A stretch of DNA of 64,000 nt from Comamonas thiooxydans (GCF_000964545.1 NZ_BBVD01000013.1:62001-126000); one strand, 5' to 3'; positions 46,023 through 54,892 are shown, counted from the stretch's first letter. The notes: generated from the sequence alone by a model not told the origin. Translations and numbers: made by a program.

Positions 46023-48508
46023 CACACTTTGCCGTTCACGGATGACTGGGGCTCGGGTTTGAGCATGCCGCCCGCATGGCTGATACCGCCTGCGCTGCCC
46101 GTCGCATGGGCGTGTCTGGGCTGCCGGTGCAGGCGCTTGACGCGTGCCCTGGCTTCCGCCGCGCCCACATTCAGCCAGTAGGCCATGGCAGGCAGCAGGA
46201 AGATCGCGCCCAGCATGTTCACCAGGAACATGAAGGCCAGCAAGATGCCCATGTCGGCCTGGAACTTCAGTGCCGAGAACGCCCAGGTACCCACGCCTAT
46301 GGACATGGTCAGCGCCGTGAAGATGGCGGCGTTGCCGCGCTGGCGCATGGCTTCATAGAAAGCCTCGCGCAGCGTGATGTCTCGCTCGCGCAGCTCATGC
46401 TGCATGCTCTCGAACAGATAGATGCCGTAGTCCACGCCCACGCCCACGCCCAGCGCCACCACGGGCAGTGTGGGGACCTTGAGACCTATGCCCAGCATGG
46501 CCATCAAGGCATTGCAGAGTATGGAGACGATGGCCAGGGGCACGACGATGCACAGCACGGCGCGCCAGCTGCGGAAGGTCAGCCAGCACAGCAGCGTGAT
46601 GGCGCCGAAGATGGAGCCCAGCATCTGCACTTCGGCATGTTCCACGGCTTCGTTGGTCGCGACCGCCACGCCGGCGTTGCCGCCAGCCAGCAGGAACTTG
46701 ACGTTGGGCGTCTTGTCCGCAGCGATGAAATCACGCACCTCATTGACGACATGGGTCAGCGTGGCGCCTTCGTGATCCTTGAGGAAGACCTGCAGATTGA
46801 TGACCTTGCAGCCCTCTGTGTTCAGGCCCAGATCGGGAGAAAGTGCCTTGGCACCCGAACGCAATGCGGCTTCGGTGCGCTGCAGCGCTGCCCAACGGGG
46901 GTTGCCCTCGTTGTTGCTGGAGGCCGCGATCTTGGCCAGACCGGAGACGGTGGAGACGGATTGCACGCCGTCAACCCGGCGCATGCGCGATTCAAAGCGC
47001 TCCACGGCGTTCATCACCTGCCAGTTAAGGCAGCCTTCGTCGAGGTTGGAGGTTTCGACGAAGACGGACAGCACGTCCATGCCTATGGAATAGCTGCCGA
47101 TGATGGTGTCGTTATCACGGTTGTAGCGCGACTCAGCGCGCAACTCGGGAGCGCCCGTTCCCACATCACCTGTCAGCAGATTGCGCGATTCGTAGGTGCC
47201 AGCGGCCAGCAGCAGCAGCGACACCACCAGAGTCAGCATGGCGGGCTTGCCTTCGGCCAGTGCCGACAGCTTCCACCAGATGGGGTTACGGCCATTGGCT
47301 GAGGAGGAGGAGGGGGCTTGCATGGCCTTTTTTTCCAGGCGCAGATTGGCCAGCACCGCGGGCAGGAACACCTTGTTGGTGATGATCATCAGCAGCACGC
47401 CCATGCAGGCGGTCACGCCCAACTCGTGCACGATGGGGATGTCGATCAGCATGATGACCATGAAGCCCAGAGCATTGGTCAGCAGCGCCAGAGCTCCGGG
47501 AATGGCCAGCTTGCGAATCGCGTTCTCGGCGGCCAGTCTGGAGCTTAGGCCGGCGCGCACATCATGCTTCCAGGCTCCCGTCATCTGCACCGCATGGGAT
47601 ACACCGATGGAGAAGATCAGAAAGGGAACCAGGATCGACATGGGGTCGATGCCGTAGCCGATCAGCGGCAAAATGCCCAGCAGCCAGATCACGGGCAGCA
47701 GTGCCACGGCCAGGCCGACCACCGTGATGTTGGTTGACTTGGTGTAGAGACGCAGCATGATGGCCGTGATGACAAAGGCGATGGCAAAAAAGGTCATCAC
47801 CGTGGTCAGGCCGTCCATCACATCGCCCAGTACCTTGGAAAAACCAATGATGTGGATGGAGATGTCCTTGCCTTCGAACTTGCTGCGGATCTCTTCCAGG
47901 CGCTGCGCAACCTTGTGATAGTCGAGCTTTTCTCCGGTCTTTGGGTCGACCTCGAGCAGGTCGGCGCGCACCATGGCGGATTTCAGATCGTTGCTGACCA
48001 GAGAGCCGATCTGACCGGACTTGGCCACGTTGGAGCGTACCTGGGCCAGGCCTTGTTCGTTGGCCTCGAAGCGCGAAGGAATCAGCACCTCGCCCACGTA
48101 GCCGTCTTCGGTGATCTCGATGTATTTCACGTTCGGTGTGAACAGCGAATACACCTGGCCGCGGTTGACGCCGGGGGTGAAGAAGACCTCGTCCGTCACG
48201 CCACGCAGGGCTTCGAGAAATTCCTTGTTATAGATATCGCCTTGCCGGCCCTTCCATTCCACGCTCACCAGAATGCGGTTGGCTCCGGAGAAGGTGGCTG
48301 AATGCTTGAGAAATGCCGTCATGTACTCATGACGCATGGGGATCAACTTGTTGAAGCCTGGATCCAGGTGCGTGCGCATGGCCGAGACAGCCAGCAGTGC
48401 CGTGGCAATCAGCGTCAGCACGACTATGGACTTGCTCCACGAAATCAGCCAGCGTGCCGTGGATGCAATAAACCGGTCAAGCCGGCTGGTGGGTTCGCTC
48501 AGAGTCAT
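46022..48508 (-). CDS. RND superfamily (MMPL-like) permease
   Basis: This 828-residue inner-membrane transporter of the COG1033/MMPL class has an N-terminal helix (SIVVLTLIATALLAVSAM), a large periplasmic loop, and a block of helices with ITAIMLRLYTKSTNITVVGLAVALLPVIWLL and PFLIFSIGVSHAVQM. The second half repeats the layout (LPVVALGVGVGVDYGIYLFESM; the Gly-Asp pair lies in the proton-relay helix region). Twelve helices are expected. It overlaps the YCF48-like gene by four bases (ATGA). In this locus it may move steroids or intermediates across the envelope with DUF1302/DUF1329. Confidence 0.85.
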   Translation of the reverse strand: MTLSEPTSRLDRFIASTARWLISWSKSIVVLTLIATALLAVSAMRTHLDPGFNKLIPMRHEYMTAFLKHSATFSGANRILVSVEWKGRQGDIYNKEFLEALRGVTDEVFFTPGVNRGQVYSLFTPNVKYIEITEDGYVGEVLIPSRFEANEQGLAQVRSNVAKSGQIGSLVSNDLKSAMVRADLLEVDPKTGEKLDYHKVAQRLEEIRSKFEGKDISIHIIGFSKVLGDVMDGLTTVMTFFAIAFVITAIMLRLYTKSTNITVVGLAVALLPVIWLLGILPLIGYGIDPMSILVPFLIFSIGVSHAVQMTGAWKHDVRAGLSSRLAAENAIRKLAIPGALALLTNALGFMVIMLIDIPIVHELGVTACMGVLLMIITNKVFLPAVLANLRLEKKAMQAPSSSSANGRNPIWWKLSALAEGKPAMLTLVVSLLLLAAGTYESRNLLTGDVGTGAPELRAESRYNRDNDTIIGSYSIGMDVLSVFVETSNLDEGCLNWQVMNAVERFESRMRRVDGVQSVSTVSGLAKIAASSNNEGNPRWAALQRTEAALRSGAKALSPDLGLNTEGCKVINLQVFLKDHEGATLTHVVNEVRDFIAADKTPNVKFLLAGGNAGVAVATNEAVEHAEVQMLGSIFGAITLLCWLTFRSWRAVLCIVVPLAIVSILCNALMAMLGIGLKVPTLPVVALGVGVGVDYGIYLFESMQHELRERDITLREAFYEAMRQRGNAAIFTALTMSIGVGTWAFSALKFQADMGILLAFMFLVNMLGAIFLLPAMAYWLNVGAAEARARVKRLHRQPRHAHATGSAGGISHAGGMLKPEPQSSVNGKV

Positions 48509-49512
48509 TGTGTCGCTCCTGGGTCAGCCTGAGCGGCTGCCTTGGCTTGTTGTGGTGGGGGAAAGGGTTGCAGGCCTGCGTCGCTGGACATCCATCCGCT
48601 GTCGGGGCCGGTAAGCACAATGTCGGTCAGGGTGGCGCGGCCCTTGGCGCGTTGCAGGCTGAAGCTCTTGCCGCCGTCCCTGCTCAGGCCGAGCATGCTG
48701 CCCTGTCCTACCAGGATGATGGTTCCGTCCTTTTCCTGGGCATGGCCAAAGAAGGAGACCGGAGCCTGAATCGTCGACTTGACCCATTGCGCGCCCGGTA
48801 CGGCCTGCACAAAGGCGTTGCCGCGCATGCCATAGATCAGCCAGCCGCCGTCGCGTGTAGGCATGGCGTTGTAGAAAGATCCGTTGTAGAACCCGGGCTC
48901 GATCTGCCAGCTTGCGCCGGAGTCCTCGGACTTGATGACCAGGCCGCGCTCGCCCACTATCAGCCAGTGCTTGCCATCTTCGGCGCTGGCAATGCGGTTC
49001 ATGTGCTTGTCCTCCACCTCTGAGGGCAGGGGCAACTGCTCCCAGGTCTGACCGTTATCCTTGGAGGTGATGGCACGGCCGAAGGCGCCGACACTGATCC
49101 AGTCGCCCGAAGGAAGGCGCGCGATCGACATCAGAGGCTCTCCGTTTTCCTTGGAGAAAGCGACTTCCTCCCAGGTGCTGCCTCCGTCCTTGGTACGCAG
49201 AATCCAGCCTTCGTGCCCCACGGCGAAGCCGGTCTTTCTGTCGGGCGCAAAAGCCATGCTGACGATGAGCGCCTGACGCTGCTCCTTGATCTGTGCCTGC
49301 TGCCAGTGAGCACCCTTGTCGTCCGAGTACAGGATTTCACCGAGTGCGCCGGCTGTCAGCAGACGATCGCCCACCTGCGTGATGGTGTTGAAGTGACTGC
49401 GCTCGATGCCAATGGTGGTGGGGGCCAGGGGGGGCGGTGTGCGGGGTGCAAAGGCGAGCGCTGAGGCAAAGGCCACCAATGCTGCTGCGCCTATACCGAC
49501 GGCTGTTTTCAC
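48505..49512 (-). CDS. YCF48/BNR-repeat-like exported protein
   Basis: This 335-residue beta-propeller protein has an N-terminal membrane/signal segment (AVGIGAAALVAFASALAFA). Repeats of the kind DKGAHWQQ, DGGSTWEEV, DNGQTWEQLP, DSGASWQIEP and DGGKSFSLQ match the Asp-box/YCF48 propeller. Such genes accompany RND permeases in hydrophobic-compound loci, and a scaffold role is assumed. It starts with GTG 49512 behind AAGGAGACAAC. The promoter region is shared with the rightward aldolase gene and carries two operator-like sites. Confidence 0.8.
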   Translation of the reverse strand: MKTAVGIGAAALVAFASALAFAPRTPPPLAPTTIGIERSHFNTITQVGDRLLTAGALGEILYSDDKGAHWQQAQIKEQRQALIVSMAFAPDRKTGFAVGHEGWILRTKDGGSTWEEVAFSKENGEPLMSIARLPSGDWISVGAFGRAITSKDNGQTWEQLPLPSEVEDKHMNRIASAEDGKHWLIVGERGLVIKSEDSGASWQIEPGFYNGSFYNAMPTRDGGWLIYGMRGNAFVQAVPGAQWVKSTIQAPVSFFGHAQEKDGTIILVGQGSMLGLSRDGGKSFSLQRAKGRATLTDIVLTGPDSGWMSSDAGLQPFPPPQQAKAAAQADPGATQ

Positions 49513-49592
49513 GTTGTCTCCTTATTGATTCGTACACGCTGTGCATGTATTGCAAACACGGGTGCAGGTTCTTGATTTGGAGCTTCAGCAAC

Positions 49593-49610
49593 ATCGTCCG
49601 AATGGACGTT
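49593..49610. promoter_or_regulatory. Operator-like inverted repeat (site 8)
   Basis: ATCGTCC, spacer GAAT, GGACGTT: 12 of 14 half-site matches with standard spacing. It lies between the divergent YCF48-like gene (start 49512) and aldolase gene (start 49723). Confidence 0.65.
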
Positions 49611-49647
49611 TGCCCGGAGAATTAGGGGTATGTACGGGGCCGGCTTT

Positions 49648-49665
49648 TTAGTCTCTACAGACGAT
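49648..49665. promoter_or_regulatory. Second operator-like dyad at the same promoter (site 9)
   Basis: TTAGTCT, spacer CTAC, AGACGAT: 10 of 14 half-site matches, spacing conserved. The left half is identical to that of the tesA1/tesA2 site (59885). Confidence 0.4.
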
Positions 49666-49722
49666 GGATTCGGTCTGCTTCATTTACACAATGAATGCAC
49701 ACTTTCTTGGTAAGGGAGACAT

Positions 49723-50937
49723 ATGGGTTTGCAAGGAAAAGCGGCGCTGGTTGGCGTCGCGCAGTACAAGCCGCAGAAGTACGCAACGGCGCCGCGCATG
49801 TTCCATCTGGAACAGGTGGCCGATCTGACGCTGCAGGCTCTGGAGGACGCCGGCATGGAGCTGTCCGAGGTGGACGGTCTGATCACCAGCGCTCCGCACT
49901 TTCATGAAGCCAGCTGTTTTGTGCCGGCCATGGCCGGCGAATACCTGGGCGTGCGCCTGAACTTTGCCGAAGTCGTGGACCTGGGGGGAGCCAGTTCCGT
50001 GGCCATGGTCTGGCGCGCGGCGGCTGCGATCGAGCTGGGGCTGTGCAACACCGTGGTCTGCGTGCTGCCCTCGCGCATGGCACCGATCTCAGAACATGAC
50101 GACCACATCAAGGAAGTCATGAAGGCCAGCCGCTTTGGCGGCCACAGCACTCGCTTTGGAGCGCCCGAGGCCGAGATGGACCTGCCCTATGGCCATATGG
50201 CGCAGAACACCGGCTATGCCATGATCGCCCAGCGCTATGGCGCGGTCCATGGCTACGACGCGGCCGCTCTGGCACGCATCAGCGTGGACCAGCGCTTCAA
50301 TGCCTGTCACAACCCCGACGCCATGTTCTACGGTCAGCCCATCACGGTGGATGACGTGCTGAACTCGCGCATGGTGGCCGACCCTTTGCATGTGCTGGAA
50401 ATCGTGCTGCCGGCTGCGGGCGGCGGCGCCATGATCGTCACGCGCGCCGATCGCGCCAAAACCACCAGACACCGCCCCGTCAGCATCGTCGGCTGCGGCG
50501 AGCATGTGAGCAGCAAGTCGCCCACCTATATGGCCGACATGCTGCAGACCCCCATCGGCCCGGCTTCTGCCAAGGCTTTCGAAATGGCGGGCATGCGTCC
50601 CTCAGACATGCATATGGCGCAGATCTATGACTGCTACACGATCACCGTGATGCTGACGCTGGAAGACGCGGGCTTTTGCGAGAAGGGCAAGGGCATGGAC
50701 TTTCTGCGCAACAACGATTTCACCTTCAAGGGCAACTTCCCCATGAATACCCATGGCGGCCAGCTGAGCTTCGGTCAGTCCGGCACAGCGGGCGGCATGT
50801 CCCAGGTGATTGAAGCGGTGCACCAGATTCAGGGGCGTGCCGGCGACAGGCAGCTGGGTCGCAACGATCTGGCCTATGTGTCCGGCACCGGTGGCGTGAT
50901 GAGCGAGCAGGGCGCCTTGATCCTGCGGGGAGCATAA
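49723..50937 (+). CDS. Thiolase-fold lipid-transfer-type protein (second side-chain aldolase)
   Basis: This 404-residue SCP2-thiolase-like protein has LVGVAQYKPQKY at the N-terminus, VVDLGGASSVAMVWRAAAAIELG in place of a thiolase Cys loop, AQIYDCYTITVMLTLEDAGF, and FPMNTHGGQLSFGQSGTAGGM near the end. It shares the NTHGGQL segment and lack of a SACASG loop with the gene at 31539, so an Ltp2-like aldolase role is likely. It is followed after four bases by a DUF35-containing gene, the usual partner. AAGGGAGACAT precedes the ATG. Confidence 0.78.
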   Translation: MGLQGKAALVGVAQYKPQKYATAPRMFHLEQVADLTLQALEDAGMELSEVDGLITSAPHFHEASCFVPAMAGEYLGVRLNFAEVVDLGGASSVAMVWRAAAAIELGLCNTVVCVLPSRMAPISEHDDHIKEVMKASRFGGHSTRFGAPEAEMDLPYGHMAQNTGYAMIAQRYGAVHGYDAAALARISVDQRFNACHNPDAMFYGQPITVDDVLNSRMVADPLHVLEIVLPAAGGGAMIVTRADRAKTTRHRPVSIVGCGEHVSSKSPTYMADMLQTPIGPASAKAFEMAGMRPSDMHMAQIYDCYTITVMLTLEDAGFCEKGKGMDFLRNNDFTFKGNFPMNTHGGQLSFGQSGTAGGMSQVIEAVHQIQGRAGDRQLGRNDLAYVSGTGGVMSEQGALILRGA

Positions 50938-50941
50938 GAAC

Positions 50942-51886
50942 ATGGCTTGGAACAAACCTCTGCCCCATCCCACGGAAATTTCTGCGCCGTACTGGGACGG
51001 TCTCAAGGCCCACGAAGTGCGCATTCAGCAATGCGATCGTGGACACTCGCTGTTTTTCCCACGCACCCATTGCCCCACTTGCGGATCGCGCACCCTGAAG
51101 TGGAACAAAGTGTCGGGCGAAGGCACGCTCTACAGCTTCACCATCGCACGCATTCCCACCATGCCCGAATTCACGGACGAGATGCCCCAGGCCCTGGCCG
51201 TGGTCGAACTCCGCGAAGGCGTGCGCATCAACACCACCATGGTCGGCGTGGATCCCGAGGCGCTGAAGGTGGGCATGGAGGTGCGTCCCGTGTTTGACGA
51301 GCGCCCCGGCGAGGTCACCCTGCTGCGTTTTACCGCCCGTGCGGGCAGCCACCCGACCGTCATCAAGGCCGACGCCGAGGCCGCAGTTGCGGTTGCCGTG
51401 GTGGAGGAGGCTGCCGCAGCCAAGCGCAGGATTTCCGTCAAGGACATCGAGGCCATGAAGTCGCTGGTGTCCGAGGAGTACAGCCCCTGGTCCAACGAGT
51501 TCACTGTAAGCCAGGAAGTCATCAACGAGTTTGCCAGGCTCTCTGGCGACGACTACTGGATTCACACCGACCCCGTGCAGGCGCGCGAGAAAAGCCCGTT
51601 CGGCACCACCATCGCCCACGGCGCTCTGGTGCAGGTGCTGGCCAGTCAGCTCAGGATTCCGCTGGACTACGAGGTGGTGGACTTCAACAACATGGTCAAC
51701 TATGGTTCGGACCGCCTGCGCTTCCCGACCCCCGTGCCCTCCGGCTGCAAGATCCGTGCGCGGGCTCGCATCAAGGCTGTGGAGCAGGTCAAGAGCGGCG
51801 TGCAGGCCACGATGGAGCTCAACATCCATGTGGTCGGCCAGGACCGTCCTGCAGTCATCAACGACCTGGTGATTCTCTACATGTAA
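50942..51886 (+). CDS. DUF35-MaoC fusion (reverse domain order)
   Basis: This 314-residue protein has an N-terminal DUF35 zinc ribbon/OB domain (about 1-130) followed by a MaoC hot-dog domain (about 160-314). The ribbon has Cys31, then CPTC at 44-47, while the second Cys of the first knuckle is absent (CDRGH, His35 nearby). The MaoC motif reads FARLSGDDYWIHTDPVQAREKSPFGTTIAHG, a full hydratase signature. The order is the reverse of the 29023 protein. It probably docks the aldolase at 49723 and hydrates its substrate. ATG 50942 lies four bases after the previous stop. Confidence 0.82.
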   Translation: MAWNKPLPHPTEISAPYWDGLKAHEVRIQQCDRGHSLFFPRTHCPTCGSRTLKWNKVSGEGTLYSFTIARIPTMPEFTDEMPQALAVVELREGVRINTTMVGVDPEALKVGMEVRPVFDERPGEVTLLRFTARAGSHPTVIKADAEAAVAVAVVEEAAAAKRRISVKDIEAMKSLVSEEYSPWSNEFTVSQEVINEFARLSGDDYWIHTDPVQAREKSPFGTTIAHGALVQVLASQLRIPLDYEVVDFNNMVNYGSDRLRFPTPVPSGCKIRARARIKAVEQVKSGVQATMELNIHVVGQDRPAVINDLVILYM

Positions 51887-51937
51887 TCGCCGTTGCCCGC
51901 CCGGTGAAGGCGGGTGTTTCAGTTTCTTCAAGGGTTG

Positions 51938-51966
51938 GGGCTTTGCGCAAGCAAAGCCCTTTTTTT
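51938..51966 (+). terminator. Rho-independent terminator
   Basis: GGGCTTTGC, loop GCAA, GCAAAGCCC, then TTTTTTT. It lies 52 bases after the DUF35-MaoC stop at 51886. Confidence 0.88.
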
Positions 51967-52237
51967 GCGGCCGTTCATGGATGGGATCCTGGCTCTGTTG
52001 GAATGCGAGAAATATCAGTCAAATTGGCTTTATACCTATGTCTTAAAAGCGATGGCAGCTATCAAATTATTGAAACTTTGCCGGCAGGAGTCAAAGTCAT
52101 GCGGCGGCGCCCTTGGGTCGGCGATCTGGGGTTGCCACCTAAGTAAATACCTGCTCATCAAAATGGACGATGTTGCGTTTTCCGTGCTGGCCATACTGCA
52201 AACCAGAAAGGCCATAGAGCCTGCACAGGAGACAAGC
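51967..52237. promoter_or_regulatory. Leader of the small gene, with operator half-site
   Basis: No gene is supported here. A fragment of the palindromic repeat family is at about 52048-52066. At 52154-52171 the sequence CTCATCA, AAAT, GGACGAT carries one perfect operator half-site (11 of 14 overall) about 67 bases before the small gene start. Confidence 0.4.
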
Positions 52238-52441
52238 ATGAAAACCTCTTTTCGCTGGATGAATGCACTTCGCGCAGTGTCGCTGGCCGCTGCGGCACTG
52301 GCGCTGTATCTGCCCGCCATGAATCTGCCTCAGAGTGCCGCGGTGGCGGCGCAGGCGGACTCTGCGCTCAAGCTGCCCGCAGGCATCGTGCTGGCCGGTG
52401 CCCAGACTTCCTGGAGCGCGGTTTTTGCATCGGGCTATTGA
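52238..52441 (+). CDS. Small exported or membrane peptide
   Basis: This 67-residue protein has a basic start (MKTSFRWMNALR) followed by a strongly hydrophobic, Ala-rich stretch (VSLAAAALALYLPAMNL), so it is a signal peptide or single membrane anchor. A short polar tail ends in SWSAVFASGY. A clear CAGGAGACAAGC ribosome binding site precedes ATG 52238. An operator-like half-site lies upstream at 52165-52171. I do not recognise a family. Expression with the steroid genes is possible. Confidence 0.55.
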   Translation: MKTSFRWMNALRAVSLAAAALALYLPAMNLPQSAAVAAQADSALKLPAGIVLAGAQTSWSAVFASGY

Positions 52442-52792
52442 GCCCTGGGCTGAAAGCTCTGCCGGTTGGGCCCTCTCGTTTTCCCTTGATCGGTCCTGAA
52501 ATCGGCGGCCTGATGGCAGCGAGTTGCCGTTGCATCGGCATCGCCTCCAGCCCGCCTCGGAGGGGGGGATACGGCTTTGTTAAGCCATGGACTCTTGCTG
52601 CTTTCAAAGCATGTATATGACTTTGATCTCCAGATAATTTCTATACTGTAAAGTACAGGTAAATGAGACCGATTCTCGCTTATGATGCGCACGCTTTTGC
52701 ACAGCACACAGGTTGTAGCCAATTGATGCCGTAGTCCCTGCTGCGGACGATACCCGCCAAGCCGAATTAAAACTCCGTATAACGAGGCATTC
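52442..52792. other. Intergenic region before the TonB receptor
   Basis: No gene is supported. It holds the Fur-like box (52662-52681) and a GGACGAT half-site at 52745-52751. There is no riboswitch that I recognise. Confidence 0.5.
52662..52681. promoter_or_regulatory. Fur-box-like operator
   Basis: AATGAGACCGATTCTCGCTT resembles the Fur dyad (TGAGAAT-N-ATTCTCA type), with the outer arms TGAGA and TTCTC in the right spacing. It lies about 110 bases before the TonB-dependent receptor gene, where iron repression is expected. Confidence 0.6.
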
Positions 52793-54892
52793 ATGGCATT
52801 GAGGTATTCGCCGCTGGCAGCGGCATTGGGGCTGGCTTTTTCCGGTGCAGCGTGGGCGCAGCAAGCTTCAGAGGTGGTGCTGGACGAAGTACAGGTCCGC
52901 AGCGATCGCCAGCCCGATTCCGGCTACAACCCACCCACGGCAACGAGCGCCACCAAGATCGAGGCCCCGTTGCGTGATATTCCTCAGACCGTGAATGTGG
53001 TGCCTCAGAGCCTGCTGCGCGATCAGGTCGCTCAATCCATGCAGGACGCTCTCAAGGCCGTGCCTGGTGTGGGCTTTTCTCATGGTGACGGTCAGCGCGA
53101 TCAGGTCACCATTCGCGGCTTCTCGGCCATTGCCGACCAGTTTGTGGACGGCTTGCGCGATGACGCGCTGTATTTCCGCGATCTGTCCAATATCGAGCAG
53201 ATCGAAGTGCTCAAGGGTCCGGCATCGGTGCTGTACGGGCGCGGCTCGTCGGGCGGCCTGATCAATCGCATCACCAAGAAGCCCGGCGTCAATCTCAGCG
53301 AAGTGGGCTTGACTCTGGGGCGCTGGAACCAGCGCCGTGGCGAGTTCGACTTGGCGCGCGCGCCGCAGGACAGTGCGGTCTCCTATCGCCTGACCGGAGC
53401 CGTCGAGCGCGCCGACAGCTACCGCGACCAGCAATTTCTCGATCGCAAGGCGCTTGCGGCATCGGTGCTGATCAAGCCCAGCTCGGACACCAGCGTGCTG
53501 CTGCAGGCCGACTATCTGAAGGACAGCCGCCTCACGGACTTCGGTATCCCCGCGTACCAGGGCCGGCCAGTCAATGTGTCGCCCGGCACCTATTACGGCG
53601 CGGCCAATGCCAGGGATGTGGATGTAAGCCGTGCCGAAGTGGCATCGCTGGGGGCCACGCTGAATCACCGGATCAACGACAGCCTGTCCTTGCGCAATGC
53701 CTTGCGCTACTACGATTATTCGCTGGATAGAAACAACACGCTGGTGGGCTCGGTCAATGAGAAGGCGATGACGGCATCGTTGACGCGCGGCAATGTGCAG
53801 CGTGACGAGAGCGGATTTTTCAACCAGACCGAGCTGAGCCAGAAGCTCGAGTTCGCCGGGATGAAGCATCAGCTGCTGTACGGCTTTGAATTCGGCCGAC
53901 AGAGCAAGGATCTGCTGTCATACAGCCGAGCCAATGTGGCAACGGTCTCGCTGTTCAATCCGGTGCTGCCGACTTTGCCGCTGCGCATCGACGGCAAGCC
54001 TGCGGCGGACAATCACAGCGTCTTCAAGGTGGCCAGCGCCTACCTGCAGGATCTGGTCACCATCAGTCCTCAGTGGAAGGCACTGGCTGGTGTGCGCTAT
54101 GACCGCTTCCAGCAGGAAACGCATGAGCGTCAGCCCGGCAAGCCGGATCTGAGCCGTACGGACACTGCCTGGAGTCCGCGCGTCGGGCTGGTCTATCAGC
54201 CCTCGTCGGCGTGGTCCTACTATGCATCGTGGAGCAAGTCCTTCCAGCCTTCAGGTGAAACCTTTGCGCTGGCTGCCAACAATGCACAGCTGGCGCCGGA
54301 GAAAACCACCAGCCAGGAAGTCGGAGTCAAATGGGATCTGCCGGACGGCAAGGCTTCGGTCACGGCCTCGCTGTTCAAGCTCGAGCGCACCAATATCAAG
54401 AGCGTCGACCCCACAAGCAACACCGTCGTGCCTCTGGGCGTGCAGCGCACCAATGGGCTGGAGCTGACGTTTGCCGGAGAGATTGCACCGAGCTGGCAGG
54501 TCTGGGCCGGCTATGCATTCCTCGATGGCGAGATGACCACATCGCCTGCCGTCGATTCCGGCCAGCCGGTCCAGGGCAAGCGCCCCACGCTGACGCCCAG
54601 GCAAAGCGCCAACTTATGGGTGACCAAGGCACTGGGCCACGGCTTCGGCCTGGGTGGGGGGCTGAACTATGTCGGCGCCCGGTTCGCCAATCCCGGCAAT
54701 ACCGTGACCTTGCCAGGCTACACCACAGTGGATGCCATGGCCTACTACCGCATGGGCCCCTGGGATGTGCAGCTCAAGCTCAACAATCTGCTGAATCGTC
54801 GCTACATCGTGGCCGGTCATGGCAGCTCGCCCAACCTCAACCTGCCGGGCGCACCGCGCTCGGCCCAGGTGGTGGCGCGCTATCGCTTCTAG
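52793..54892 (+). CDS. TonB-dependent siderophore-type outer-membrane receptor
   Basis: This 699-residue receptor has a signal peptide (ending AWAQ, about residue 23), a plug domain with the family stretch IPQTVNVVPQSLLRDQ, RDQVTIRGFSAIADQFVDGLRDD and IEQIEVLKGPASVLYGRGSSGGLINRITKKP. A 22-strand barrel follows, ending LNLPGAPRSAQVVARYRF with terminal Phe. It belongs to the FhuA/Fiu-like ferric siderophore group. A Fur-like box lies upstream. It could alternatively carry a steroid, but the Fur box favours iron uptake. Confidence 0.85.
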   Translation: MALRYSPLAAALGLAFSGAAWAQQASEVVLDEVQVRSDRQPDSGYNPPTATSATKIEAPLRDIPQTVNVVPQSLLRDQVAQSMQDALKAVPGVGFSHGDGQRDQVTIRGFSAIADQFVDGLRDDALYFRDLSNIEQIEVLKGPASVLYGRGSSGGLINRITKKPGVNLSEVGLTLGRWNQRRGEFDLARAPQDSAVSYRLTGAVERADSYRDQQFLDRKALAASVLIKPSSDTSVLLQADYLKDSRLTDFGIPAYQGRPVNVSPGTYYGAANARDVDVSRAEVASLGATLNHRINDSLSLRNALRYYDYSLDRNNTLVGSVNEKAMTASLTRGNVQRDESGFFNQTELSQKLEFAGMKHQLLYGFEFGRQSKDLLSYSRANVATVSLFNPVLPTLPLRIDGKPAADNHSVFKVASAYLQDLVTISPQWKALAGVRYDRFQQETHERQPGKPDLSRTDTAWSPRVGLVYQPSSAWSYYASWSKSFQPSGETFALAANNAQLAPEKTTSQEVGVKWDLPDGKASVTASLFKLERTNIKSVDPTSNTVVPLGVQRTNGLELTFAGEIAPSWQVWAGYAFLDGEMTTSPAVDSGQPVQGKRPTLTPRQSANLWVTKALGHGFGLGGGLNYVGARFANPGNTVTLPGYTTVDAMAYYRMGPWDVQLKLNNLLNRRYIVAGHGSSPNLNLPGAPRSAQVVARYRF

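Noticed and set aside
52734..52751. GGACGAT at 52745 as a full operator site
   Set aside because: The left half matches only 2 of 7 positions at the standard spacing, so I treat it as a half-site.
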